From the NCBI RefSeq assembly GCF_029051725.1, contig NZ_JAACFU010000001.1:620001-684000 (forward strand): a DNA stretch of 64,000 nucleotides, in the 5' to 3' direction. This DNA is from Bradyrhizobium sp. CSS354. GTDB lineage: Bacteria > Pseudomonadota > Alphaproteobacteria > Rhizobiales > Xanthobacteraceae. Positions 49,619 to 58,283 of this stretch are shown piece after piece. Numbering within the stretch: the stretch's first letter is position 1; every line of letters begins with the position of its first letter. The position numbers and the translations under genes were made by a program. The notes below the pieces were generated by a model, which was not told where the DNA came from, searched no databases, and saw only the letters and a list, made by a program, of their open reading frames with translations.

Positions 49619-51409
49619 CTATTCGGCCGGCTGCAGCACGCCGGACTGCGCGGTCGTGACCTCGTCGAGCGGCAAATCCAGCACCTCCTCGAATTCGACG
49701 ATGTTGTCGATTTCCGTGCCCATCGCGATGTTGGTGACGCGTTCGAGAATGAACTCGACCATCACGGGCACGCGGTGCTTCGCCATCAATTCGCGCGCAG
49801 TGGCGAACGCGGCCTGCGCGTCCTTGGGATCGGTGACGCGGATCGCCTTGCAGCCGAGCCCTTCGGCGACGGCGACGTGATCGACGCCGTAGCCGCCGAG
49901 TTCGGGCGCGTTGATGTTCTCGAATGAGAGCTGGACGTGATAGTCCATGTCGAAGCCGCGCTGGGCCTGTCGAATCAGGCCGAGATAGGAATTGTTCACG
50001 ACGACGTGGATGTAGGGCAGATTGAATTGCGCCCCGACCGCGAGCTCTTCGATCAGGAACTGGAAATCGTAGTCGCCGGAGAGCGCGACGATGTCGCGAT
50101 CCGGACACGCCGCACGCACGCCGAGCGCCGCGGGTAGCGTCCAGCCGAGCGGTCCCGCCTGCCCGGCATTGATCCAGTTGCGCGGCTTGTAGACGCCCAG
50201 GAACTGCGCGCCGGCGATCTGCGAAAGGCCGATCACGGAGACGTAGCAGGTGTCACGGCCAAAGGCCTTGGTCATCTCCTCGTAGACGCGCTGCGGCTTG
50301 ATCGGGACGTTATCGAAATGGCTCTTGCGCAGCATCGTCTTCTTCCGGTCGCGGCAGGAAGCAGGCCACGCCTGGCGCTCGCGCAGCCTGCCTGACCGGC
50401 GCCACTCCCTGGAGACGACGACGAACAGTTCGAGTGCCGCCTTCGCGTCCGAGACGATGCCGAGATCGGGATTGAACACGCGCCCGATCTGGGTCGGCTC
50501 GATGTCGACATGCACGAAGGTGCGACCCTTGGTGTAGGTCTCGACCGAGCCGGTGTGGCGGTTTGCCCAGCGATTGCCGATGCCGAGGACGAAATCGGAT
50601 TCGAGCATGGTGGCATTGCCGTAGCGGTGGCTGGTCTGAAGACCGACCATGCCGGCCATCAGCACGTGGTCGTCGGGGATAGCGCCCCACCCCATCAGCG
50701 TCGGCACGACCGGCACGTTGGCGATCTCGGCGAATTCCACCAGTAGATCCGAGGCGTCAGCATTGATCACGCCGCCGCCCGCGACGATCAGCGGCCGTTC
50801 GGCCGCATTGAGCATCTCCAGCGCCTTCTCGACCTGCTTGCGGGTCGCGGTCGGCTTGTAGACGGGCAATGGTTCATAGGTCTCGTCGTCGAACTCGATC
50901 TCGGCGAGCTGCACGTCGAGCGGCATGTCGATCAGCACGGGGCCGGGCCTTCCCGAGCGCATCACGTGAAAAGCCTGGCTGAACACGCGGGGCACCAGCG
51001 CCGGCTCGCGCACCGTCACCGCCCATTTGGTCACGGGCTTTGCGATAGATTCTATGTCGACGGCCTGGAAATCTTCCTTGTAGAGCCGCGCCCGCGGCGC
51101 CTGCCCGGTGATGCACAGAATCGGGATCGAATCGGCGATCGCCGAATAGAGCCCGGTGATCATGTCGGTGCCCGCCGGCCCCGAAGTTCCGATGCAGACG
51201 CCGATATTGCCCGCCTTGGCCCGCGTATAGCCCTCGGCCATGTGCGAGGCACCCTCGACGTGCCGCGCCAGGATATGGCGGATCGAGCCGCGCTTCTTCA
51301 GCGCCGAGTAAAGCGGATTGATCGCGGCCCCTGGAACGCCGAAGGCAGTCGAGATGCCCTCCTTCTCCAGAATTCGCACGGCAGCATCGATGGCTCGCAT
51401 CTTCGCCAT
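49619..51409 (-). CDS. gcl: Glyoxylate carboligase (tartronate-semialdehyde synthase)
   Basis: A 596-residue ThDP- and FAD-dependent enzyme joining two glyoxylates to tartronate semialdehyde and CO2. In the PYR domain [19 protein letters not shown] carries valine where other ThDP enzymes have the catalytic glutamate, the known hallmark of Gcl. The C-terminal PP domain has the [37 protein letters not shown] ThDP motif near residues 440-475. It heads the gcl-hyi-glxR operon. Confidence 0.96.
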   Translation of the reverse strand: MAKMRAIDAAVRILEKEGISTAFGVPGAAINPLYSALKKRGSIRHILARHVEGASHMAEGYTRAKAGNIGVCIGTSGPAGTDMITGLYSAIADSIPILCITGQAPRARLYKEDFQAVDIESIAKPVTKWAVTVREPALVPRVFSQAFHVMRSGRPGPVLIDMPLDVQLAEIEFDDETYEPLPVYKPTATRKQVEKALEMLNAAERPLIVAGGGVINADASDLLVEFAEIANVPVVPTLMGWGAIPDDHVLMAGMVGLQTSHRYGNATMLESDFVLGIGNRWANRHTGSVETYTKGRTFVHVDIEPTQIGRVFNPDLGIVSDAKAALELFVVVSREWRRSGRLRERQAWPASCRDRKKTMLRKSHFDNVPIKPQRVYEEMTKAFGRDTCYVSVIGLSQIAGAQFLGVYKPRNWINAGQAGPLGWTLPAALGVRAACPDRDIVALSGDYDFQFLIEELAVGAQFNLPYIHVVVNNSYLGLIRQAQRGFDMDYHVQLSFENINAPELGGYGVDHVAVAEGLGCKAIRVTDPKDAQAAFATARELMAKHRVPVMVEFILERVTNIAMGTEIDNIVEFEEVLDLPLDEVTTAQSGVLQPAE

Positions 51410-51487
51410 ATCGGACCTCGCTCGGTTATGTTGGCTCGAGCGAGATCATCGGGCGCGCGGGATACGATCTCAACGAGATCGATTTTA

Positions 51488-51515
51488 TTTTCCACGATGC
51501 GGCAACCGCGGAAAA
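51488..51515. promoter_or_regulatory. Candidate operator upstream of gcl
   Basis: TTTTCC-N16-GGAAAA inverted repeat, 79-106 bp upstream of the gcl ATG. Inside it, 51493-51505 reads CACGATGCGGCAA, identical to a 13-base word in the tctC leader (minus strand, 57281-57293). An IclR-family regulator is encoded next to tctC. Confidence 0.5.
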
Positions 51516-51561
51516 ATCGCGGCAGCTTCAGTCAGTTAAGTCGAGACACGCGTGAAAGCGG

Positions 51562-53364
51562 TCACTCGAACAGCGGCGCCAGCTGCATCTGCGGCACCAG
51601 CACGAGTCCCTTGTCGGTGATACGAATTTCCGGAATGACCGATAGCGGAATCAGATTGAAGCCCATGTAGGGAATGGTGCAGCCGGCTTCCGCCCATTCC
51701 TTCTTCAGCACCTTGACCTCTTCGGCCACCTCTGTGACGCGCTTGTCGGACAGGAGGCCGGCGATCGGCAGCGGAACCAGCGCCCTCACCTTGCCGTCGG
51801 TGACGACACAGACGGCGCCTTGATGCTCCTTGATGGCGGCGACCGCGACCTGCATGTCGGCCTCGTTGGTGCCGGCAACGATGATGTTGTGGCTGTCGTG
51901 CCCGACGCTGGAGGCGACCGCGCCGCGCTTCAGACCAAAATCCTTCAAAAGGCCGTAGGCGACGTTGCCGGCGGATTTGCCGTGACGCTCGACCACCGTG
52001 ACGAAGCACAGGCCGTAGCGAGCGAACAGCGTCGGCCAATCCTTTGCGGGCTCGATCGCGATCTTCTCATGAATCAGCGTGATGCCGGGCAACGCCGTCT
52101 TGATCGCGTTGACGGTACAGGCTTTCGCCGGAAGCTCCGGCGTCAGCTTGACCTTCTCGGGCAGTTTCACGGTCGCATAGGCCGCCTTCGGGTATTGATA
52201 GCGCTGCGACAGCGCCTGATCGAGCTTCGGCGTGATCTTGCGGTTCTCGACCACGAGCTCGCCGCCATACCAGGTGCATTGCGGCTTCAGATTATCGTCC
52301 ATCAGCACGAGATCGGCGCGGCGGCCGCCGCCGAGCCCGCCGATATCGCTGTCCATGCCGAAGCGCGTCGCGCCATGCAGCGAGCCCATCGACCAGGCCT
52401 GCTCCGGCGACATCCCTGCCTTCACGGCTTCGCGCACCACCCAATCGAGCCCGAACAGCAGGAGATCGTCGGCATCGCGATCGTCGGTGCACACGGCGGT
52501 GCGTTTATGCGAGGCCCCGAGCTCGGTGATGGTCCGGATCGCCTGCGGCAGCGAATGCCACGGCGTGGTCGGCGGTCCCCCGCGCAAGAACACCCAGACC
52601 CCGGCATCCAGCAAGTCGTCGGCGATGTCGCGGTCGATCGCCTCATGGGTGTCGGTGACGCCGCTAGCCGCATAGGCCGCAACGAATTCGCGGCCATAGA
52701 CGTGGCCGGACACCGGCCGCCCGCGCTTCAGGGCGGCGGCGAGGATGGCATGGCTGCGCTCGTCCCCCATTGTGACAGGCACGAAATCCATCTTCTCGCC
52801 GAGCCCGACGGCTTCCGGCCAGCGGTCGAACAGGCCGGCGATCTTGTCCGGCGTGAGGTCGCCGCCCGCAGTCTCCAGTGCGGCCGAGGTCGCAGGAACC
52901 GTCGACGGCACCGTCAGGAAGATCGACAGTGGCGCCTCGCGCGCGTCCTCCAGCATCGCTTCGACGCCGGCGACGTCCATCACGTTGCCGATCTCGTGGC
53001 TGTCGCAGAAGATCGTGGTGGTGCCGTTGAGCAGAGCCGCTTCGGCATAGGCGCAGGCCGTCACCATCGAGGATTCGATGTGGATGTGCGGATCGACCAG
53101 CCCCGGCGCGATGATGCCGCCGGCCGCGTCGTAAACCGGCACGTTGCTGAAGACTTTCTTCGCAGCACCGGCCGGCTTCACCGCAGCAACGCGGCCGCCG
53201 GTGATCCAGATTTCGCGGCTCGCGTGGATGCGCTCCGAATAGGTCGAGAGCACCCGCGCGCCGGTGACGACGAGATCCGGCGCGACACGCGCCGACGCCA
53301 CATCGGCAAGACGGCGGGTCATCGAATGCAGCGGTGCGACGGCGAAGCGGGTAAGTCTGGTCAT
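51562..53364 (-). CDS. ade: Adenine deaminase
   Basis: A 600-residue metal-dependent amidohydrolase converting adenine to hypoxanthine and ammonia. It has [20 protein letters not shown] near residues 85-104 with the HxH metal ligands, the [12 protein letters not shown] segment, SGHVYG and the C-terminal adenine-deaminase domain ([18 protein letters not shown]). Lengths of 570-600 are usual. It lies upstream of gcl on the same strand with a 150-bp gap. Purine breakdown ends in glyoxylate, so the gcl neighbour makes sense. Confidence 0.93.
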   Translation of the reverse strand: MTRLTRFAVAPLHSMTRRLADVASARVAPDLVVTGARVLSTYSERIHASREIWITGGRVAAVKPAGAAKKVFSNVPVYDAAGGIIAPGLVDPHIHIESSMVTACAYAEAALLNGTTTIFCDSHEIGNVMDVAGVEAMLEDAREAPLSIFLTVPSTVPATSAALETAGGDLTPDKIAGLFDRWPEAVGLGEKMDFVPVTMGDERSHAILAAALKRGRPVSGHVYGREFVAAYAASGVTDTHEAIDRDIADDLLDAGVWVFLRGGPPTTPWHSLPQAIRTITELGASHKRTAVCTDDRDADDLLLFGLDWVVREAVKAGMSPEQAWSMGSLHGATRFGMDSDIGGLGGGRRADLVLMDDNLKPQCTWYGGELVVENRKITPKLDQALSQRYQYPKAAYATVKLPEKVKLTPELPAKACTVNAIKTALPGITLIHEKIAIEPAKDWPTLFARYGLCFVTVVERHGKSAGNVAYGLLKDFGLKRGAVASSVGHDSHNIIVAGTNEADMQVAVAAIKEHQGAVCVVTDGKVRALVPLPIAGLLSDKRVTEVAEEVKVLKKEWAEAGCTIPYMGFNLIPLSVIPEIRITDKGLVLVPQMQLAPLFE

Positions 53365-53449
53365 CAGGACCCTCGCGTGGCGTTATGACCCTGCGATGGT
53401 TACGCCCTGCGCCGGACCGGGCAAGCGCAAATATAACGGCACGCCCTGC

Positions 53450-54250
53450 TTACGCCTTAGGCGGCGAAGTGCCTGCCGTCCCTGACCTCGCGGGTCTGCG
53501 CGAGTTCCGTCGTCTCGGGGCCGCTGCGGCAGCGGGCTTGACCCGAATCCGCATCGACCTCCCGTTCTGCTCGTCGATCTCGAACGCATTCGTCTTGCGC
53601 ACGAGGTCACTCAGTTTGCGGAAGCCGAACGTTCTCGGATCGAAATCGGACGCGAGATTGGCGAGCTGACGGCCGACTTCCCCAAGCGTCACCCAGCCGT
53701 CCTCGCTCTCCATCTGGGTGATAACCTTCTTGATGATGGGGGTTGCGGCATCAGGTGGCTGAAGCGAGGTCGATCGCGAGGCGGCGTCCTGGGTGTTCGC
53801 CGGGGCGGGAAGCAGGTTCTCCGTGTAGACGAACCTTCGGCAGGCCTGCCGGAAGCTCTCCGGCGTCTTCTGTTCGCCAAACCCAAAGACATCGATGCCC
53901 TGCTCCCGGATCCGGGCGGCGAGACGGGTGAAATCGCTGTCCGACGACACCAGGCAAAAGCCGTCGAACCGGCCGCTGTGAAGCAGGTCCATCGCGTCGA
54001 TGACCAGGGTGATGTCGGACGCATTCTTCCCTGTGGTATAGGCAAACTGCTGCTGCGGGATGATGGCGTGTTTCGACAGGATGTCGGCCCAGCCCCTCGA
54101 CCTGGCATTGGAGAAGTCGCCGTAGATGCGGCGAACGCTGGCCTCGCCGATCTTGGCAATCTCCTCGAACAGTCCATCGGCGATCTTTGCCGAAGCATTG
54201 TCGGCATCGATCAGGACAGCGAGACGAGGCGAACGGAGCTCTGACGGCAT
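53450..54250 (-). CDS. NYN-domain protein with C-terminal OST-HTH/LOTUS domain
   Basis: A 266-residue protein. The N-terminal NYN (PIN-like) domain has LAVLIDADNASAK near 9-21, ASDITLVIDAMDLLHSG near 76-92 and LVSSDSDFTRLAARIREQG near 100-118, preserving the acidic metal-binding residues of these nucleases. The segment from about 165 to 235 (IIKKVITQMESEDGWVTLGEVGRQL to FGFRKLSDLVRKT) is an OST-HTH/LOTUS fold, which binds RNA in other proteins. The tail is basic and Pro/Arg-rich. It is probably an RNase or RNA-binding regulator. Confidence 0.87.
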   Translation of the reverse strand: MPSELRSPRLAVLIDADNASAKIADGLFEEIAKIGEASVRRIYGDFSNARSRGWADILSKHAIIPQQQFAYTTGKNASDITLVIDAMDLLHSGRFDGFCLVSSDSDFTRLAARIREQGIDVFGFGEQKTPESFRQACRRFVYTENLLPAPANTQDAASRSTSLQPPDAATPIIKKVITQMESEDGWVTLGEVGRQLANLASDFDPRTFGFRKLSDLVRKTNAFEIDEQNGRSMRIRVKPAAAAAPRRRNSRRPARSGTAGTSPPKA

Positions 54251-54303
54251 GACTTTCCCTCACGAGATGGACTTAGCACGAGAAGACGCTCGCGTCGGGA
54301 TGG

Positions 54304-55806
54304 CTAGTCCTCGTTCGCCTTGAAGCGTCCCATCCCTTTCAGCACGAAGGGTGCCAGCAGCGCGATCAACGCCAGCGCAAGCAGCGTCGCCGAGATCGGG
54401 CTCTGGAGCAGCGTCATGGGATCGCCGAGACTGATCGCGAGCGCGCGACGCAGCTGGCTCTCGGCGATCGGGCCGAGGATCAGGCCGACCACGACGGGCG
54501 CGATCGGAAAATCGAACCGCCGCATCAGAAAACCGAGCACGCCGAATCCGGCCAGCATCGACAGTTCAACCACCGACGGCTTTGCGGCGATGGTGCCCAT
54601 GGTCGCGAACACGAGGATGCCGGAATAGAGCCACGGCTGCGGGATCGCCAGCAGCCGCACCCACAGGCCAACCAGCGGCAGATTGAGCACCAGCAGCATG
54701 CAATTGGCGATGAACAGGCTCGCGATCAGGCCCCACACGAGGTCGGGCCGCTCGGCGAACAGCAGCGGCCCCGGGTTGAGGCCGTATTGCTGGAAGCCCG
54801 CCAGCATCATCGCGGCGGTCGCCGAGGTCGGCAATCCCAGCGTCAGGAGCGGCACCAGCGTGCCCGCAGCCGAAGCGTTGTTGGCGGCCTCCGGTCCTGC
54901 GACGCCTTCGATCGCGCCCTTGCCGAATTCTTCGGGGTATTTGGTCAGCCGCTTCTCGCAAGAATAGGAGAGGAAGGTCGGGATCTCCGCTCCGCCGGCA
55001 GGCAGCGCACCGATCGGGAAGCCGAACATGGTGCCGCGCAGCCACGGCTTCCACGATCGCTTCCAGTCTTCCTTGGTCATCCACAGCGAGCCGCGCACCG
55101 GCTCGAGCTTCTCCTCGGTGTGGTGGCGGCGCGATGCGACGTAGAGCGCCTCGCCCACCGCGAACAGGCCGACCGCGAGCGTCGTCACCTCGACGCCGTC
55201 GAGCAGCTCGGGCACGCCGAACGCAAGCCGCGCCTGGCCGGTCAGCTTGTCGATGCCGACGAGGCCCAACGTCAGACCAATGAACAGGCTGGTCAGGCCG
55301 CGGATCGGGGAATCGCCGAAGGTCGCCGACACCGTGACGAAAGCGACGCACATCAGCGCGAAATAGTCCTCCGGGCCAAAGCGCACGGCGAAATCGACCA
55401 ACCACGGCGCGAGAAATGCAAGCCCAATGGTGGCGATGGTGCCGGCGACGAAGGAGCCGATCGCGGAGGTCGCGAGCGCCGGTCCGCCGCGGCCAGCCTT
55501 GGCCATCTTGTTGCCTTCGAGCGCCGTCGCCATCGAGGCGCTCTCACCGGGCGTGTTGATCAAGATGGCCGTGGTCGATCCGCCATACATGCCACCGTAA
55601 TAAATGCCGGCAAACATGATCAGCGAACCGCCGGGATCGAGCTTGTACGTCACCGGCAGCAGCAGCGCGACCGTTAACGCCGGACCGATGCCGGGCAGCA
55701 CGCCCACGGCGGTGCCGAGGAACACGCCGATCAGGGCGTAGAGCAGATTCATCGGCTGGACGGCGACCGCCATGCCGTGGGCCAGCGCCGCGAAAGTTTC
55801 CATCAC
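54304..55806 (-). CDS. tctA: Tripartite tricarboxylate transporter large permease TctA
   Basis: A 500-residue membrane protein with about 11-12 helices. Family motifs: [24 protein letters not shown] near residues 38-61, [27 protein letters not shown] near 67-93 and [23 protein letters not shown] near 310-332. It is the channel-forming subunit of a sodium- or proton-coupled uptake system that uses a periplasmic binding protein. It overlaps tctB by four bases. Confidence 0.95.
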   Translation of the reverse strand: MMETFAALAHGMAVAVQPMNLLYALIGVFLGTAVGVLPGIGPALTVALLLPVTYKLDPGGSLIMFAGIYYGGMYGGSTTAILINTPGESASMATALEGNKMAKAGRGGPALATSAIGSFVAGTIATIGLAFLAPWLVDFAVRFGPEDYFALMCVAFVTVSATFGDSPIRGLTSLFIGLTLGLVGIDKLTGQARLAFGVPELLDGVEVTTLAVGLFAVGEALYVASRRHHTEEKLEPVRGSLWMTKEDWKRSWKPWLRGTMFGFPIGALPAGGAEIPTFLSYSCEKRLTKYPEEFGKGAIEGVAGPEAANNASAAGTLVPLLTLGLPTSATAAMMLAGFQQYGLNPGPLLFAERPDLVWGLIASLFIANCMLLVLNLPLVGLWVRLLAIPQPWLYSGILVFATMGTIAAKPSVVELSMLAGFGVLGFLMRRFDFPIAPVVVGLILGPIAESQLRRALAISLGDPMTLLQSPISATLLALALIALLAPFVLKGMGRFKANED

Positions 55807-56288
55807 AGCAGTCGCTCCAGGGGGCCGGCCGGAAGGCTCAACGTCAACAGCCGGTCGAACGCGAGGTAAATGAGGGTCGACATCACCAGAGCGATGGCGG
55901 AATCGACGAGCACGGCGCGGCGCCCGAATGCTGCCGACGTCGTGACGAACAGCGCCGACGTTGCCAGGATGAACCCGCCGCCGAAGCCGATGATGCCGAT
56001 CAGCAACGCCAAGCCGGCGAGGATCAGGACCACAGGCACGGGATCGGCGCTCTCGCGTGCCGGCAGACTGCCGCGCAACGCGTCAACGAGATTGCCGATC
56101 GCGAGCAGCGCGAGGCCGGAGGCGATCACGACCGGCATGGCTTCCGGCCCCATCCCGTACATCGTGGTCGATTGCAGACCGCGCGCGTCCCAGACCAGCA
56201 CTGCGGCAAGTCCTGCGAGCAACGCCGCAATGACGATGCCGGCGCGATCGACGCGCCGCGGCGGCTGGGCGGGATCGCCCGGGGTCAT
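55803..56288 (-). CDS. tctB: Tripartite tricarboxylate transporter small permease TctB
   Basis: A 161-residue membrane protein with four hydrophobic segments ([65 protein letters not shown] and [19 protein letters not shown]). The family has little sequence conservation, but size, topology and location between tctC and tctA are diagnostic. ATGA overlaps on both sides imply translational coupling. Confidence 0.92.
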   Translation of the reverse strand: MTPGDPAQPPRRVDRAGIVIAALLAGLAAVLVWDARGLQSTTMYGMGPEAMPVVIASGLALLAIGNLVDALRGSLPARESADPVPVVLILAGLALLIGIIGFGGGFILATSALFVTTSAAFGRRAVLVDSAIALVMSTLIYLAFDRLLTLSLPAGPLERLL

Positions 56289-57253
56289 GACTTGACCAGG
56301 CCGACTGATCTCAGCACGTCAGTCACACGTACCGTTTCCTTCTTCAGGAAATCGGCGAAGGCGTCGCCGCCGAGATAGGCATCTTCCCAGCCCTTCTGCT
56401 TGAGGATGTCCTTCCAGGCGTCCGACTTCACCATCTTCTCGACCGCGTCGCTCAGCGTCTTGCGCTGCTCCGGCGTGATTCCGGGAGGCGCGACCACCGA
56501 GCGCCAGTTGGCAATCACGAGGTCGATGCCCTGCTCCTTGAAGGTCGGGATGTCGCTCCCTGGGATGCGCTTCTCCGAGGTCACGCCGATCGCGCGCAGC
56601 TTGCCGGACTTGATCTGCCCATCGTATTCGCTGAGGCCCGAAATGCCCGCGGTGACCTTCGCGCCGAGAATGGCGGCGAGCGACTCGCCGCCGCCCGAGA
56701 ACGGGATGTAGTTGATCTTCTTCGCGTCGGCGCCAACGGCGCCGGCGAACAATGCCGCCATCACATGATCGACGCCGCCGGCCGAGCCGCCGGCGAAGGT
56801 CACCTTGGCGATGTCGGCCTTCACCGCTGCGGCCAGATCCCGCGCGGTCTTGATCGGCGAATTCGCCGGCACCACGATGACCTGGATTTCCTCGGTGAGG
56901 CGCGCGATCGGCGTCACCTGTTCGAGCGTGACGGGTGATTTGTTCATGGCGAGCGCGCCCACCATGACGAAGCCGTTGACCATCAGCTGGTTGCCGTCAC
57001 CCTTGGCGCCGTTGACGAACTGCGCGATCCCGACGCTACCGCCGGCGCCGGGAACGTTGGTGACCTGCACGCTGCGTGCGACGCCGGCGGCGACCAGCGC
57101 CTGCTGCATCGAGCGCGCGGTCTGGTCCCAGCCACCGCCCGGCGCCGCCGGTGCCATCAGCTTGAGCTCGAGCTGCTGGGCAAAGGCCGGCGTGGCTGCC
57201 GCAAGGGTCAGCGCGACGGCTGCGCCGACGAGGCGCGCGGGAAGTTGAAACAT
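56285..57253 (-). CDS. tctC: Tripartite tricarboxylate transporter binding protein TctC (Bug family)
   Basis: A 322-residue periplasmic protein with a signal peptide (about residues 1-25, cleavage after AFA). The Bug-family features are LKLMAPAAPGGGWDQTARSMQ, VTNVPGAGGSVGIAQF, and FAGGSAGGVDHVMAALF for the ligand pocket. It captures a di- or tricarboxylate for TctAB. The ligand is not predictable; glyoxylate-pathway neighbours would fit a related carboxylic acid. A possible operator lies 18-40 bp upstream. Confidence 0.92.
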   Translation of the reverse strand: MFQLPARLVGAAVALTLAAATPAFAQQLELKLMAPAAPGGGWDQTARSMQQALVAAGVARSVQVTNVPGAGGSVGIAQFVNGAKGDGNQLMVNGFVMVGALAMNKSPVTLEQVTPIARLTEEIQVIVVPANSPIKTARDLAAAVKADIAKVTFAGGSAGGVDHVMAALFAGAVGADAKKINYIPFSGGGESLAAILGAKVTAGISGLSEYDGQIKSGKLRAIGVTSEKRIPGSDIPTFKEQGIDLVIANWRSVVAPPGITPEQRKTLSDAVEKMVKSDAWKDILKQKGWEDAYLGGDAFADFLKKETVRVTDVLRSVGLVKS

Positions 57254-57270
57254 GGGACGTCTCCGGGCTC

Positions 57271-57293
57271 ATGCGGACATTTGCCGCATCGTG
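57271..57293. promoter_or_regulatory. Candidate IclR operator in the tctC leader
   Basis: A palindrome ATGCGG-N7-CCGCAT (57271-57289) overlaps the word CACGATGCGGCAA (minus strand, 57281-57293) that is also in the gcl promoter region. It begins 18 bp upstream of the tctC ATG, in the 102-bp gap to the IclR gene. Confidence 0.45.
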
Positions 57294-57355
57294 TCGTTTG
57301 GTCGCATATCAGCCAAAACGGCCGACACTGTCCAGTGACATACCCCGGTTTCTGA

Positions 57356-58198
57356 TTAGCGGGGCGTCGGAACTACCCCGCCGAGCGCGGCCGTCAGTTC
57401 GGCTGCAACATCCCGGACGACTTGCCCGATGTCCGGTAACCTCTGATCGGTCAGCCGGCTGGTCATGCCGGACACCGAAATCGCCGCGAGCGGCTCGGCG
57501 CAGTCGTTGTAGACCACCGCGGCAACGCAGCGCAGGCCCATGCAGGCCTCTTCATCATCCAGCGCGTAGCCTTGCTTGCGGATCTTTTCGAGTTCCTTGA
57601 ACAGGTCGCTCGGTCGCACGATCGACTTCTCGGTCAGGCGTGGCATGCCGTGATGGCGGATGACGGCGCCGACGTCCTCGTCGGAATAGGTCGCGAGCAC
57701 CGCCTTGCCGACACCGGAGGTCACCATGGGGACGCGGCCGCCGACCTGGGTCAGCGAGCGCATGATCTCGCGGCTCTCCATGCGGGTCAGCACGATGATG
57801 AACTCGTCGTCGACCATGGCAAGATTGGCCGTCTCGCGGGTGAGATCACGCAGCTTGCGCAAATAGGGAATAGCCTGGGCGCTGAAATTGCGCCGCCGGG
57901 CAAAGCTCGCGCCGACGGTGAAGCTGCGCACGCCGACATGCCATTTGGATTCGGCGCGGTCGAATTGCACGAAGCGGCGGCTTTCCAGCGTCGCCAGCAG
58001 GCGGTGCACGGTCGAGGCGGAGAGCCCGGTGCGGACAGCGAGATCGCTGAGGCGATAGCCCTCGTCATCCTCGGACAATGTTTCGAGGATCGACAGCGCG
58101 CGGTCGACGGATTGCACGCCGCCGTCTCGCGGGTCGTGGTCGGCCTCCGATGACGATCGAGGCTCGATCGATTTGCGCCGGATCACGTTCCTGCCCAT
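57356..58198 (-). CDS. IclR-family transcriptional regulator
   Basis: A 280-residue regulator. The winged HTH is at about residues 28-85 (SVDRALSILETL, YRLSDLAVRTGLSASTVHRLLATLE) and the effector domain covers 100-270 (GRVPMVTSGVGKAVLATY, CVAAVVYNDCAEPLAAISVSG). The conserved cysteine region is present. I chose ATG 58198; upstream codons run into a hairpin repeat. It directly precedes tctC on the same strand and probably controls tctCBA and perhaps gcl. Confidence 0.9.
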   Translation of the reverse strand: MGRNVIRRKSIEPRSSSEADHDPRDGGVQSVDRALSILETLSEDDEGYRLSDLAVRTGLSASTVHRLLATLESRRFVQFDRAESKWHVGVRSFTVGASFARRRNFSAQAIPYLRKLRDLTRETANLAMVDDEFIIVLTRMESREIMRSLTQVGGRVPMVTSGVGKAVLATYSDEDVGAVIRHHGMPRLTEKSIVRPSDLFKELEKIRKQGYALDDEEACMGLRCVAAVVYNDCAEPLAAISVSGMTSRLTDQRLPDIGQVVRDVAAELTAALGGVVPTPR

Positions 58199-58214
58199 CG
58201 CGACCTGACTGTTC

Positions 58215-58274
58215 TCACCTCTCCCCGCATCCGCCTTCGCCGAGCCTTCGGCGGGCAAGCGCGGGGAGAGGTGA
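58215..58274. repeat. Hairpin repeat between the CoA ligase and IclR genes
   Basis: Perfect 14-bp arms, TCACCTCTCCCCGC at 58215-58228 and its complement at 58261-58274, with an inner CGCC/GGCG stem. It fills the 85-bp gap downstream of the CoA ligase stop and probably acts as a terminator or REP-like element. Confidence 0.7.
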
Positions 58275-58283
58275 AGTAGTAGC

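Noticed and set aside
49619..51409. Loss-of-function mutation in the carboligase because the ThDP glutamate is valine
   Set aside because: Valine at this position is the known normal state in glyoxylate carboligases.
51820..53388. 522-codon open frame opposite adenine deaminase
   Set aside because: Shadow of the ade coding frame without start signals or motifs.
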